Made by a program: the position numbers and the translations under genes. Positions 50,030-62,300 of a stretch of 64,000 bases of DNA are shown here, piece by piece. The DNA comes from Bugula neritina (taxonomy: Eukaryota > Bryozoa > Gymnolaemata > Cheilostomatida > Bugulidae). Under the pieces are notes generated by a model that was not told the DNA's origin, ran no database searches, and saw nothing but the letters and a program-made list of their open reading frames with translations. Every line of letters starts with the position of its first letter. Position 1 is the stretch's first letter. The stretch spans positions 710,001 through 774,000 of the forward strand of contig OZ037770.1 of the NCBI GenBank assembly GCA_964035545.1, in the 5' to 3' direction.

Positions 50030-52744
50030 AAAAATATTTATCAATCAGTACAACAACAGAAATACTTACAATGATCCAAATATTACTATTACATTACTAT
50101 AACATTACACAGTAACACTATGTTTATAATTGTAATACGGAAGCATGACTTTGTGGTAGTTTGATATGCTATAGCAAAAGGTAGAAAAATCAACTGAAAA
50201 ACCGACAGAAATAATCAAGTACAATTAACTAAAGTAAATAAACTTACTGAATAGTAAATATTTTACTATATTTAGTGAATTGATTTACTTCCACTAGGTT
50301 TACTTTCATGATTAAAAGCTTCTGTCTATTTTCCAGTTTATAGGAATATATTGAAAGTGAAACCAATTATAATTACTATTACCTTATCTAGTTTTGACTA
50401 TATATTTTTCACAAATATAAACATAGTTATATGCGTATTCCTATTGTGACTGCAGATACCATTGCGGTAACTGAACTCAAACTTCATTCTACTTCAAGTT
50501 TCAAACATTGTCCCAGTTCAAAGACTAACAAGTAAATAATTAATAACTGTGAAAGCTCCAATAAGTTACTTCAATATTAAATAAGATACAACTGATTCTA
50601 CTGTATATGATACTATGGTATCTGTATTAAATTAAAACATAATTATGAAAATCAAAAGTTGTATTTTGAGCACTTATATTATAGTAATTAAATTAACAGC
50701 TTAAAATAGGCACATTAAACCATGATTGGAATTTTTATCCATTTATCTTTATAATTATATTTATTCTTTATTCTGAAAGTTGACCCAACACTGGTAACAA
50801 AACTAAAAGTAATTGATTAAGTATGATTTATTCTTACACACTTTACCATTATATTTAGTCTTCCTGACTTTCAGTCTGTCATAGTGACTACTACTATATG
50901 AAAATGACTTTGACTTAGGAGTCATAATTATAGTCACAGTGTTGATAAGTCAACAGTGTAGGATTAACACAGCACTAGACTAGTACTACCTCCAGCTTTC
51001 AAGTTTATGTTAGGGTATCTCTAAGACTAAAGAGTAACCCTAATAATGTAAGCAAAGAGCAGTGAGTAATAAGCATGCTATTCAACTTCAAGTTTCACTA
51101 GTACTATAACCAATACCACATGTATTTTAATAAAATTATGTAGCTGGTGAGTGAACTATAAAATTAAATAGGGATCAAACTTTGAGCAATATTAATAGAA
51201 ATAATATTAGGACAGAGGTTTCCAATTATTAGTATGTGAAACCAAAGGGGAATGGATAACTACTATTATGACCATCGCAATGTGAACCTAGACGTGAATG
51301 TAAAAAGGCACTGCAAAACAGAACATGGGATGGAGGCAGATATCCATACCATAATACAAATATTGAATTTGATAATCATAATTATTATACAAATATAATG
51401 ATAATAACTACAATGATCAAAAATAAATAATACCAAAGAGTTTTCGGATTACTATTCATAAAATCAAATATCACATTTATAAAGATATAATCATATATAT
51501 TATTAAATTTAAGTCAATTATACTAATAGCAATAGTAATATAAATAGAAAAAAGAATCATTGACCAGGAGTAGGTGCAAAATAAAAGTCAATTTTAAGAC
51601 AAAGAGTAAGAAAAATACTAAATCGATATTTAAAATTACTTATTTTTAATCTTAGTCACTTACAGTCAGTCTTAGTTTAATTTTTACTACTAAGTCTTTA
51701 ATTTCAAGTTCATTTTGACAATAAACTTGAAGACTTTAACTAAGAATATGTATAATTCAAAATTCCAAACTGGTACAAGTAAAAGTTGCTACCGAAGCTT
51801 TGTAATATTATTTTAAATTATTGGTATGATAGCATTATATTTTGATTCATAGCAATACTGATAGTGACAATTTCAAACATACCCATACCATTACTGTTAC
51901 AGTTTAAGTTACTATTGCCATTGTGATTGCCGGTAATGAGTAAATATAACTTAAATTTATATGACTATTACTATTAGTATTACTATCACTTTCAGTACCG
52001 GTCTAGTATCAGTATCACCTTAATTCAAAATCAATGTATAATTTATCAAATTACTTTTATATTATCATTTATCAATAATATGTCTATCACTATGATATTA
52101 TCATGATATTGATTTTTAATTTAAACATAATAAAATCATAGGTATAATCATAATGATAATCATAATCATAATGCTTAATTTTACTTTTAGTTCAGGTTCA
52201 ATGATTTAAGAGTAAGTGAAAGTTACTATAACTATTGCCATTGTGATTGCTAGAAATAAGTAAATATAATTTAAATTTATATGACTATTAGTATTACTAT
52301 TACCAACACTCAGACTTACTCGGACTCACTCTGTCTCTAACTCTAAGTCTGAGTCTCACTGCACCAGAGTGAGAGTGATACTGAATTACTATAACTATTA
52401 ATATTACTATTAGTATTAGTATTAGCAAAGTATATCAACCTTATGATTATCTTATTAGTTATTACAATATGTTCGGCATTGATGTTGAACTAAAAATATT
52501 AATAGTTATTTCAATCACAATGACAATGCCAATATCAATATGATCAAAGACAAATGATTCCAAGCAGTTTGAGTTGAAGGTAAGTTATAAGTTGAAGTAG
52601 TACGTAAGTGGTAGTTGATACTGATACTATCAGTGATAGGTCTATACTCCATACCAATGAACTCAATAATATTACCTATATATTACCATAAATTATATTA
52701 CCAATAGTATTACCTATAATTAAAATATATTATTTCTTTTCCAG
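50030..52744. other. Trinucleotide-like low-complexity region
   Basis: No gene seen. From ~50,900 the sequence is dominated by ATT/ATA/ATC-type triplet runs (TACTATTACTATTAGTATTA and similar). A ~100-bp direct repeat (AGTTACTATTGCCATTGTGA type) lies at ~51905 and ~52215. A CTC/GAG-rich patch lies at 52310-52380. Confidence 0.5.
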
Positions 52745-53200
52745 CTCAGTGCTTTATACCCTCTACTTAGTCTAATGCCGCGCGCATGACGAGAATGTGA
52801 GGTGACAGATGCCAAAATTGACCTAGGACTAGAAACATTGAGAAAGCGCAGACAGTCACACAGAATTTCTTTGTTGTGTCGTATTGCTGCAAATAATGAT
52901 TTATTTCCAACCTTAAATAACACACTTAAATCTATGAAATCCTCAACCCATAACATGAATACCCGTATTAACACTTTCAATGCTATAGCCTGCGATTCAA
53001 GCCTGTACCTGCAGGGTTTCCTGTTGCGCACTGTCCGGGAGCTCCGTACGGGGGAGATAGTAGCGGATTTCTGAGCCTGGATAGATCCGAGGGTCCCACA
53101 ATTACTCTCTTCGAGAGGTCTTGGGACTTAACCCAATCAAGATCAAGATCAAGAAGGTCACTCACAGCTAAAATCGCCAAGGATCTGTAATCCATCACTA
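52745..53200 (+). mobile_element. Non-LTR retrotransposon 3' fragment (RT C-terminal tail)
   Basis: The frame ending TGA at 53072-53074 contains VTDAKIDLGLETLRKRRQ followed by HRISLLCRI and, near the end, FLLRTVRELRTGEIVADF. This pattern (VT..L..L....RR....L..Y.I ... FPRTIR.WN.L) is typical of the C-terminus of jockey/CR1-like LINE reverse transcriptases. GC content rises sharply against the surroundings. The element is 5'-truncated within low-complexity DNA and followed by ~125 bp of 3' UTR ending at AGT-rich repeats. Confidence 0.6.
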
Positions 53201-54920
53201 GTAGTAGTAGTTCTAGTAGTCGTACTACCAGTAATCTGGCTTCGCTATGGCACTACGAATTGAATGTTGACAAGACGCATGCATGTTTGCTGTTGGTAAA
53301 CTAATTTTTACTGAATTTTAATCATGCTAAGCTGCAACCTATTTTCTAATGAAATAATATATTCAATAATAATATAATAAATATAATAATTATAATTATC
53401 ATTATAATATTTTATCATTTAATTTTATAACTTTTACTTTTAGTTTTAGTATTTTGGTTTTACATCAAAATTTACATCATTATGATTATCATTATGATTA
53501 CAAAATGAAAATAATTATCATTAATCATTACCTTTTAATTTATGATTATAATTAATGTTAGAATTACCACAATTACAATCATAATGATAATGGCATAATC
53601 ATAATGCCAATGATAATCACAATCGTAACACTAATAATAATAGTAATAGTCAAACTCAAGGATTGAGCCAATGATTCAGATTGTCTAAATTTAATTAAAT
53701 AAATTTCAGCCTTGGGTTTAACTTTACAGTTCACAATTTTATTTTACATTACGACTGAGAGTCACAGTAAGACTAAGAAAAAGAGTAAGTCATACCTTTC
53801 TTGCAGTTATTTTCAAAGTTTGTAGTTGTACTAGTACAGTAGTAGACCTAGTAGTAGTACTAGTAGTAGTAGTAGTAACAGTACTATTAGTAGTAGTAGT
53901 AGTAGTACTAGTACTAGTTGTAGTACTAGTATCAGTGGTAGTAGTAATAGGACTGCGATCTTAGATGTAAGTCTAATGAAATACGAATAATAATAGTATA
54001 AGTATAACTTTTACATATTTAGTTTTACTATAAGTGTAAATATAATGAGTAATAGTAAAACTCAAAGTATATACATTAACTCAGTTTAGCATTAGTGATA
54101 AAATATAATAATTATAATAAAGTAATATGATCACCATTACGATTATAATTAAAATTCTTAGTAACACTTTTATGATACTCAGTTTAATTTATTAATATTA
54201 AACATTAGTTTGGCTACCACAAATAACTAATAAGTGCTACTATAGGTAACTGTAAAGATAAGTATAAATTTAACTATAACATAGACTATCAGCAATAATA
54301 ATATATCATATTGGTATTAAACTATATATGGATAATGCAAATCATAGATCATACCTCATGATAATTATTCCTAATGATCTTACTTTTTATATGCTGATGC
54401 TAATAAGTAGTAATTTTAAATTTGATAACTCATGAATGATGAATAAGATAACAAGAATAATACCGGACCTAGTAATACTATTAGTCCCACTACTAGAATT
54501 TTATTATCTTATATGTGTAATACGCTTCTTTTAGTAATACTGCTGGTCAAAGTTAGTGTTAATCATATTTATAGTTAAATGTTGAAGGAATAAATTAGTT
54601 CATAACATAAACATTGCACTATGTGAATATGAAATTTAATATGAATATCCCAATTACACTTGCTGTTGCTCTTTAGAGACTAGAGTTATAACTTATAACT
54701 ATGATATATTAATGAATACCATTATTTTAACTAATCATATTACTCAGCTAATGTTAATGATAACTGTAAGTCTAAAAACCATTACGGTTATAGGTATCAC
54801 TGACTAATATTATTAATAATATAATCATTCGTTTTATACTTGTACCTATATTTATATTTATACATACCTATTTTTATACTTATGATCATATCTATACTTT
54901 CACGTATGCTTGTACATTTT
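53201..54920. other. Low-complexity stretch with AGT microsatellite
   Basis: Contains an AGT/ACT trinucleotide tract at 53820-53945 and CATAATGATAATCATAAT-type runs around 53340-53650. Otherwise nothing recognised. Confidence 0.55.
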
Positions 54921-56450
54921 ACTCATAGTATCAGGGTGGCAATCGAAAAGTCATAATCGATAATTTTTAATCCAAATTTCATTTCTATATTCCTTGTGAA
55001 GATCCCGGCAGTGTTTACCAAAGCTTCCAGTTCTAACTTTGATTTCCTATTTACCTTCAGGTCATCCACATATAGGAGATGGTTTGTTTTCTGTCTCGTC
55101 GAAATTTGCATCATTGAGCCGCTTCTGTCATGCGAATCGGTAGTTGGAGAAAAGGGATAGAGATAAAGAGTCTCCTTGGAAAATTCTTAGTTTGATCTTT
55201 ATTTTTCCTATCTTTTCTTCCAGGTATTTCAGTTGTGTTTTCCAGGTTTCATGCTTTTTCTTATCAACCTTATGACATTAATTGCTATTCCAGTTGTTTG
55301 CATCGTTTCTAAGATCTAATTTCCTTGTCTTTACATATGCTCCAATTTGTTGCTAACTTTATTTAGTCATTCTGCATTGGTATTATTTTTAGTTGGCTGA
55401 CCCCATATATTTTATCAGAATGCTTTTGATTTCCTTGTCAGGTGCCTCTTTAGATGTACATTCATTTCCTCGTAATTCTTGATAAAAGCGCTTATCATTG
55501 TAAACATTGTGTTCTGATTATATTGATCAACTCATTCTGTATATCTGTTTATTTTCTGGCTTACAGCTCTCAGGTTTTGCTTCAGTTTTTCAATCACTAC
55601 ACCACACTCTTTGTTCTTTATCCTATATTTTTCTTCAACCATTCTTCTCAATGAATCATTGTAAGCTCTACTTTTTCACTCTGCTATTTTACTTAAGTCT
55701 GATCTAATTTCTTTTTATTTCTTCTGCAGTCGTATTTTCCATACTTGTACATTGTCAGTTTTTCTTTTTCCTTTTTGTTACACACTTGTTCTATTACTAT
55801 TTTTCGCACAAGCCATGGTGGTGTTATTAAGCTCAATGGTATTAATAATCTCAACACAGTTTAGCACATCATTAATCTGTTTTACTGCCTGTAGTAATTT
55901 GACCCTCTCAATGTGCCTAAGGGCTCTTAGTGTTGGTCGATCATTAGATAGTTTGTTATGCTCATTTATAATTTTTCTACTAACACTTTTTCTACCTCTG
56001 AACTAGGTACTCTTAAAATTCTCATGGCTGATTTATATGCTATCTCATGTTGTACTATAACATCCTCTATTTGCAAATTTAGCTCTTCATTATCTTCTTC
56101 ACCAATTGATGTGCCTAGTTCTTGCAAGGTTCCTTCTTCAATCTTATGGAGTTCTTCTTCCATAAAATGCTTGTGTTTCTTCATAGTTCTTGCTTAATCC
56201 GCTAGTCTCTATTCGCTGATGTTAAACTCTCCTCTGTTTTCCAGCGTTTGCACATTCTTTTTAAATAATTCTTTGATCCGGGTCTACAGAGCTCATACAT
56301 TGTTTTTCTATAACCTCTCAATTTGGGTGTACTTTTGAAGTAGCATTCCATGACAACTCTGTTGTCTTCTCTTGAGTATCTTCTTCTAGTTGTCCACATA
56401 CCCACTGCCATACCAGACATGCCATGTTTAGTTAGACATACCATTAACGT
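54920..56450 (-). mobile_element. Decayed non-LTR retrotransposon (LINE) on minus strand
   Basis: Reading from 56450 down: NRVVMECYFKSTPKLRGYRK (56444-56300 region); a second frame with IEDVIVQHEIAYKSA; a coiled region around 55600-55760 with KIRLQKKQKEIRSDLSKI and KYRIKNKECGVVIEKLKQNL; RIFQGDSLSLS at ~55190-55155 (reverse transcriptase motif with QGDS); and NHLLYVDDLKVNRKSKLELE (55090 downward), the YxDD catalytic motif of reverse transcriptase. Multiple stops and frameshifts separate these pieces, so it is dead. The N-terminal coiled domain linked to this RT type is common in marine invertebrate LINEs. The clade cannot be assigned here. Confidence 0.8.
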
Positions 56451-58131
56451 CGTTGGCTTTATTAGTTCTATTTTAATGGATCATATTATTATTTTTAATT
56501 ATTATCACTATCAGTAGCAAATAAATAATTTTATATTTGTTATTAGTTACTACTTATAGAAATTGAGTGCCACAGCTTGAGGGTTATAAAGTCAGTCTTA
56601 GTCAATGTAATGGGGATGCTGATACTGACATTTGGCTTCGAGCTCATACTTAAATTGCTAACAACTATACCTAAGGATAACAGGAGTATTAAAATGTTAA
56701 TTTATAAGGATTATAACCTTAGAGTGGAGATATTATTCTCAATTTATTTAGTTTTTACTTTACTAACTTTTATTTTATTCATCAACCTTACTGTCTATTT
56801 AAATAGCAAACTAAAGAATAATTATGAAGGCCTTTGAATTGAAGTACTTTTCTGTAGCTGATTAGATTTCTAGTATTAAAATAACATACTAAGACAGAAT
56901 ACCATTATATGAGCTAGATTAATAAAGTAAAGAAGATTTCTTTGTTAATCAAAATATAGGTGTCACATATGCCTATTTTTAAGATTATGTTCTTATATGT
57001 GCTGTCTTTTTAATATTTTTAAAGTGCTACATTTTGAGGGTAGCCTACATCAATATGACTGCCCTGTAATTGCTTGTCAACTATAAAATTAGACCTATAA
57101 ACTGTCTCATTTTCAAATTATCTTTACTTTTCTAATTGATGTTAACATGGCTATTCCTATTAGTATTTTGGTGTTTACCATTAGTAATGTTTGAACTAAC
57201 ATCAATATCATTGTTAATTTGTCTAATTATTCAAATTTTAATATTCATCATTTGTGAACAGTAAAAAAAATTTTGTCTTTCTTAAATTAATGTGATGCTA
57301 GATTAGCTACTCTAGCAAGTGTGTATTGTGCAATGAGTACTAATGCCATATTTTTGCACTTCTTGTTCTATATAATTTAGATTTAAGGTAACAATTCCTA
57401 AAGCTATCACATAATGCTGCTATCAGTTATAAAGATGTCACTGATCCAAACATTGAAAACCAGCTGAGTGCATGCAAGGTTGAAAACTTATTTTCTCTGG
57501 TTAGGTAAGTAGAAAGGTATTTGCTGTAATTTACAACTATTTTGTTTTCAACATCCTTGATGTTCATCTCTAAAAGATAAGTAGCACATAATGGTACCTG
57601 TTTTACTTAGCAGAAGAAATTATTGTCAAAGCTCTATTACTACATTTTAAATTGTATGACACTCTTTTGACTACACTTGATTTCATATCTCAAATAATTA
57701 TATTTCTGACTCATGAAACTGTAACCACACACTTGAGAACAAAATAAATAATGATATGGAAGCTTTCTTTACCTTTGTCAATTTAGTCAACAGCCAATGA
57801 CTGAAAACATGTTTTGTACACTATTGATTGCCTCTCTATTTCCGCTATAAGGCAGAAACTTTAATCTCAAAATTTGAGACACTGGCAATTCTTCCCAATA
57901 ATACGTTGTTCAAAACAAATATTTTTTGCCAAGTAATATAGTATTTAATTATATTTTTTAGTCAAAGAAATTTGTTTGGTTTCTTGTGTCATCTTGAATA
58001 GCTTGTTATTCATTATCTTTTTCTTCGTGTTATGACTACGAGTGTATATAACCTTTGCTGACAGGTTTTTCTCCCATCAATATATGTTTCTCTGTTTACT
58101 CTCTAACAGTTTTATTTCCGTTCATTTTTTA
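56451..58131. other. Non-coding stretch with one hydrophobic ORF
   Basis: A frame at 56610-56837 (ATG start) would encode ~75 residues with two hydrophobic segments and a basic middle. Such composition arises easily in AT-rich DNA and no splice or homology support is visible, so it is not called a gene. Confidence 0.3.
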
Positions 58132-58341
58132 GAGTTTACTAAAATGACATGGGTGTGCTTTGTTGTGGCTCCTAATTGAGCGCATCCGTTGAGATTATTG
58201 GAAGTTTTGTTGAAACTGAGCTGAGGCCTCTTACTCCTAAAGGCAAGAATTTGAGTCATCTTAGCTACTTGTAGCATATCAACATCGAACAGCACCATTC
58301 CACTACTCTAAGCTTAAGGTTTTGGCTGCATTAGATCAACA
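58132..58341 (+). other. Exon-like segment with consensus splice sites
   Basis: Preceded by TTCCGTTCATTTTTTAG and followed by AACAG/GTAAGTTT. GC content is above the surroundings. All frames carry stops, so if it is an exon it is untranslated (5' UTR or lncRNA). A later short frame at 59196-59335 (DEWHRAYAIAKQLQAVLE) and 59336-59390 (ALVELLESLPLE, then AATAAA) could belong to the same plus-strand transcript, but the joining donor is not evident. Confidence 0.35.
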
Positions 58342-59390
58342 GGTAAGTTTAATAGTTTGTATTTCGTACACTATTTCATGATGTCTGTTCAGCATTTACT
58401 TGGTAGCACACATTTATAGATTTTGCATTCTTTTAGTTTTTTGCAATACAACTTTTCTACGCAACTAGTACACTGTTGTTGCTGTTAATTGTAGTTTATT
58501 CTGCTTGACCATGCAATTATTGAATTATGTTGCAAAGGTGATTGAGTCCTTTTATTTAATTTAGTACACACTGGAAATCTGCAGTTTTTAGCCATTTTTA
58601 CAATTTAGCTGCTAATGAACAATGCTTTTTGCTTAAAATTAGTGAGACATCAAGAAATACACCTAAATAATCAAGGTTCTTCTTAATTTTGCATGATTTC
58701 TCATGTTTTTTCCTATTTATTCATTTCATTTGGATTGCCTACTGTTACAAACTAACCGTGGCGATCCCCAGTCAGAAGTTGCTGTAATTAGAAATAGCAT
58801 AGGAAATCAAAGAAAATTAAAAAGAGCCTTGATTATTTAGGTGTATTTATTGATATTTTTTTAGTTTCGGGCCAAAACTCATGTTCATTAGCAAAAACTT
58901 GAGATCTTCAGTATGTACTAACTTAAATAAAATGAACCAATTGCAGTAAATTTCTGCATTTTCTAATACTTCTCAAATTTACACCTAAAATAGTGCTGTC
59001 TTAAGAAAATGACACTAGCTGCTGTTTTCATGTATGTGCCCCAATTGTATATAATGCTGTTGATTTGTTTAGTGTTTTTTCTATTTGTTTGTTATATAAC
59101 TTTTCTTTTATGGTTGTTGCCAGCACCTAAAGCATTATTCATTAGTGTCAATTAATTTCTACTCACAGTTTTACTGTTACATAGTTTATAAAGCCCTTGT
59201 GTCAACTTTTCTAGATATCCTGGTTAAAATTGTTCTACTTGATGAATGGCATAGGGCATATGCAATAGCAAAACAGTTGCAGGCTGTTTTGGAAAAAAAT
59301 TGTGCATATAACCTTTATTTTATACATGTTATTTAGGCTTTGGTAGAACTGTTGGAGAGCCTTCCTCTTGAATAAAGCTACTCAACTTCC

Positions 59391-62300
59391 CGGATTCTAC
59401 TTTATTGACATTAACCCACTACCTACAAAACGCCTTGAAATTTAGCTAATAAATTATGTATTTTGTGAGTTTTTTTAAATGTACAATGTTATGTATAAAT
59501 TACAATCAGTTTATATATATATACATGTCTTTTGCTACTTAGTATTACAGTGTAAAAAGCATTTCAGGGTTAACAATTTAATTATTTGGCCCTAACAGTA
59601 ATTATGTATAATACAGATTTGCAGATGCTTTAAATGAACCCAAAAAGCTGATGTTGTTAAACAGTGTACAAAATAGTCACCTCATATCAGCCAGACATGC
59701 TTAGTCATTACATAGCATTAAAATCATATTATGAATGCAGTCAAGTTTTGATATGCATCCCTATTATTGATAGTTTGTGAACCAGCAATTAAATATCAAG
59801 AAGCAATATTACTAACCAATGTGCTGGTTAAAGAGTTTCAAGTTGTAGTTATAGTATCAAACTATTATAATGGCATAAAAACTATCAGTTAAAACATCTT
59901 ATTAATATTTACTACAGGAATACATATTATAGGTGTGCTAAAAATCTGGTAGAAGCATCAATTGTTTTAGATGTTTTGGATTTAGTATCTCTGTACTATA
60001 ATGTAATATACAGAACATCAGGTGCTGTCTCCACAGTGCATTGATGGCACTAATGAATATTAATACATGCAGGCAGTGTTGGTAATGATTTATTGAAATA
60101 GGAGTTTAAAAACTGTTTAAACAACAATGAAATGCCTGAGATTAGTCCAAGGAGAGGGGTATTTCAAGCTAGCAGATGAGCAATATAGATGCGAAAGTCT
60201 TGCCTAAAAATCATTATTGTTATATCTAGTCATTAATTTCTTGCAATAGATCTATTTCACTATTGAGAAGAACAAAATTAGCTAGTAAACAGTGTAATAG
60301 AGTCAAGGCACTTTGGCAGTGCTAGTTTAAAATAAACCTGGGATAGTCGAATAGCAGAAGTACTTGTTGATGCATAATATAATTATGTACAGCTTAAGAT
60401 TTTGCAATACTGTGTTTTCAGTGAGATATTAATTTCAATAGCTACATTAAAATAATGTACGCAGTGATGCAAGTGATGCAAAATCTTCTAAGATGCTATG
60501 ACTGTAGCAGTTTGCTACTAGTCTCAAGTAACAAACCAAATAGCCTTTCTTTGTGCCATCATCCAAATGCCAAACAAATAACTCATTCACTCTGTAACAA
60601 CAAGGTGGTCTCCCAAGTAGATTGTTAGACATTTCAGGCATTAATAACCAAAGGCTTTTCACTTTGGCATAATTGTATAGTTACCCAGATAAATAAATAA
60701 TGTATTCATGGTATTGTAATTCCAAGCCATGCATTTATCTGTGAATGCAGCTAAGTATTTAATACGGGCATACATTTATGTACTATGTAGCAATGCCTAA
60801 TGTAGCTGTCAAGCTTCTACTTATACTCATTTTACTGATGCTTTACTTCTGATTACATGATTACAAACATAGCAGTTCAAACAAAATTATTTTAGATAGG
60901 AATAAATATAATGCTCCTAGCAAATGTTGTAAAACTATTTTCCAAAAACATATACTTTGCAAACAGACTTTTCAGAAAGTTATAATGCATTTATCATATT
61001 ATTGTTTCATTTAAAAGTTATAATGATAGAATATTATACTTAAAACACACCCAAATTTTTAGATTCTTGTAATATTGTTAAACAAGAGTTAACAGTAAGA
61101 TTGGCTGTAGAGTAGAATGTTTAGCTGTTTGTACTGAAGCTAACAAGTAACTGGCATTAAAAAGAGATGTAGATAAAAAGTGACAGAATAACAACTGGCT
61201 TGTATATTGGTAGTGCAAAAAGCTGTATATAACAGTTTAAACAAATACCCATTAGAATAAATGGTAACCCAGTACTTAAAATGTGGTATGTCATAATACA
61301 TATTTGTGGTGTATTGACTAGGCTAGATCAACACATAGCACTATATAATTGCTTTAGTATTTACAATTAGTTTGTGGTCTGGTGGGATTTGTTGATAGCC
61401 ATTGTCTTTATTAACATAACAGTTTCATAAAATTAGCAGTTTTCCTTATTCACCTAGTTAATTTTTAAGATTTATGTACAATATTTACATATTAGGATAT
61501 AAAAAATATCTTCAACCAGTGAATATCAAAATAATGATTAAAGACATATTTTATGTCATATTCTTGTGGCAATCTAAATAATAAGCTGGTCTAAATTGTA
61601 CTTGTGCAAACAGAACCAGCTCATGAATATATGTTGTCTTTTTTTAACTTGACAGTTAATCTAATATGGATGTGTATTTTATACTTGCTTTTGTGTTTAA
61701 GGTGATAAAATTGCACTGGTAAGGTAAATAAACATTGCTTGTTTGGCATGCTTTTGCGTGGCATTGCATATTATGCTAAACTAATGGCCAGTTTTGCAGT
61801 AGCTTCACCATAACCTTCAAAAGAATGCAAATATCATCTAATTATTGTAAGCTTTTTAAGTTAACTTGACTAGCTATAAACACATGTAAAACTATTAGGC
61901 TATTCCAATTTCACGAATACATAGCTCTATAATTCTGAAAAACTGCTAGGTAGAGTGGAAATTAAACATGATCTATTCATTGCTAAAGTATTACAGCTAT
62001 GAATAATATATATGTGATTACCTGAGTGATATCACAATCTTCACTTGCTAAGTTAGTTTAAATACAGGAAAAAAAATTAATCTGGGGAAAGATTATATAT
62101 GAGAAGCTGTTTTTGTAATAATTCCCTGCTCTAGGGTGGTTTAGAAGAATTGTTTTAAAGCAAAACTTTTGCATACATGAGTTGAATAAAATCATTGAGA
62201 GTTTTATGAAGGTCTATTTGTGTATAGGTAGCCCTATGTCACAACTCAAGTTTTTAGATTTTATGTAATTTGTGGTGCAAAGTTGCAAATAAAAACCTTA

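Noticed and set aside
55454-56197. Several plus-strand ORFs rich in Phe/Ser/Leu
   Set aside because: They are the antisense of the decayed minus-strand LINE.
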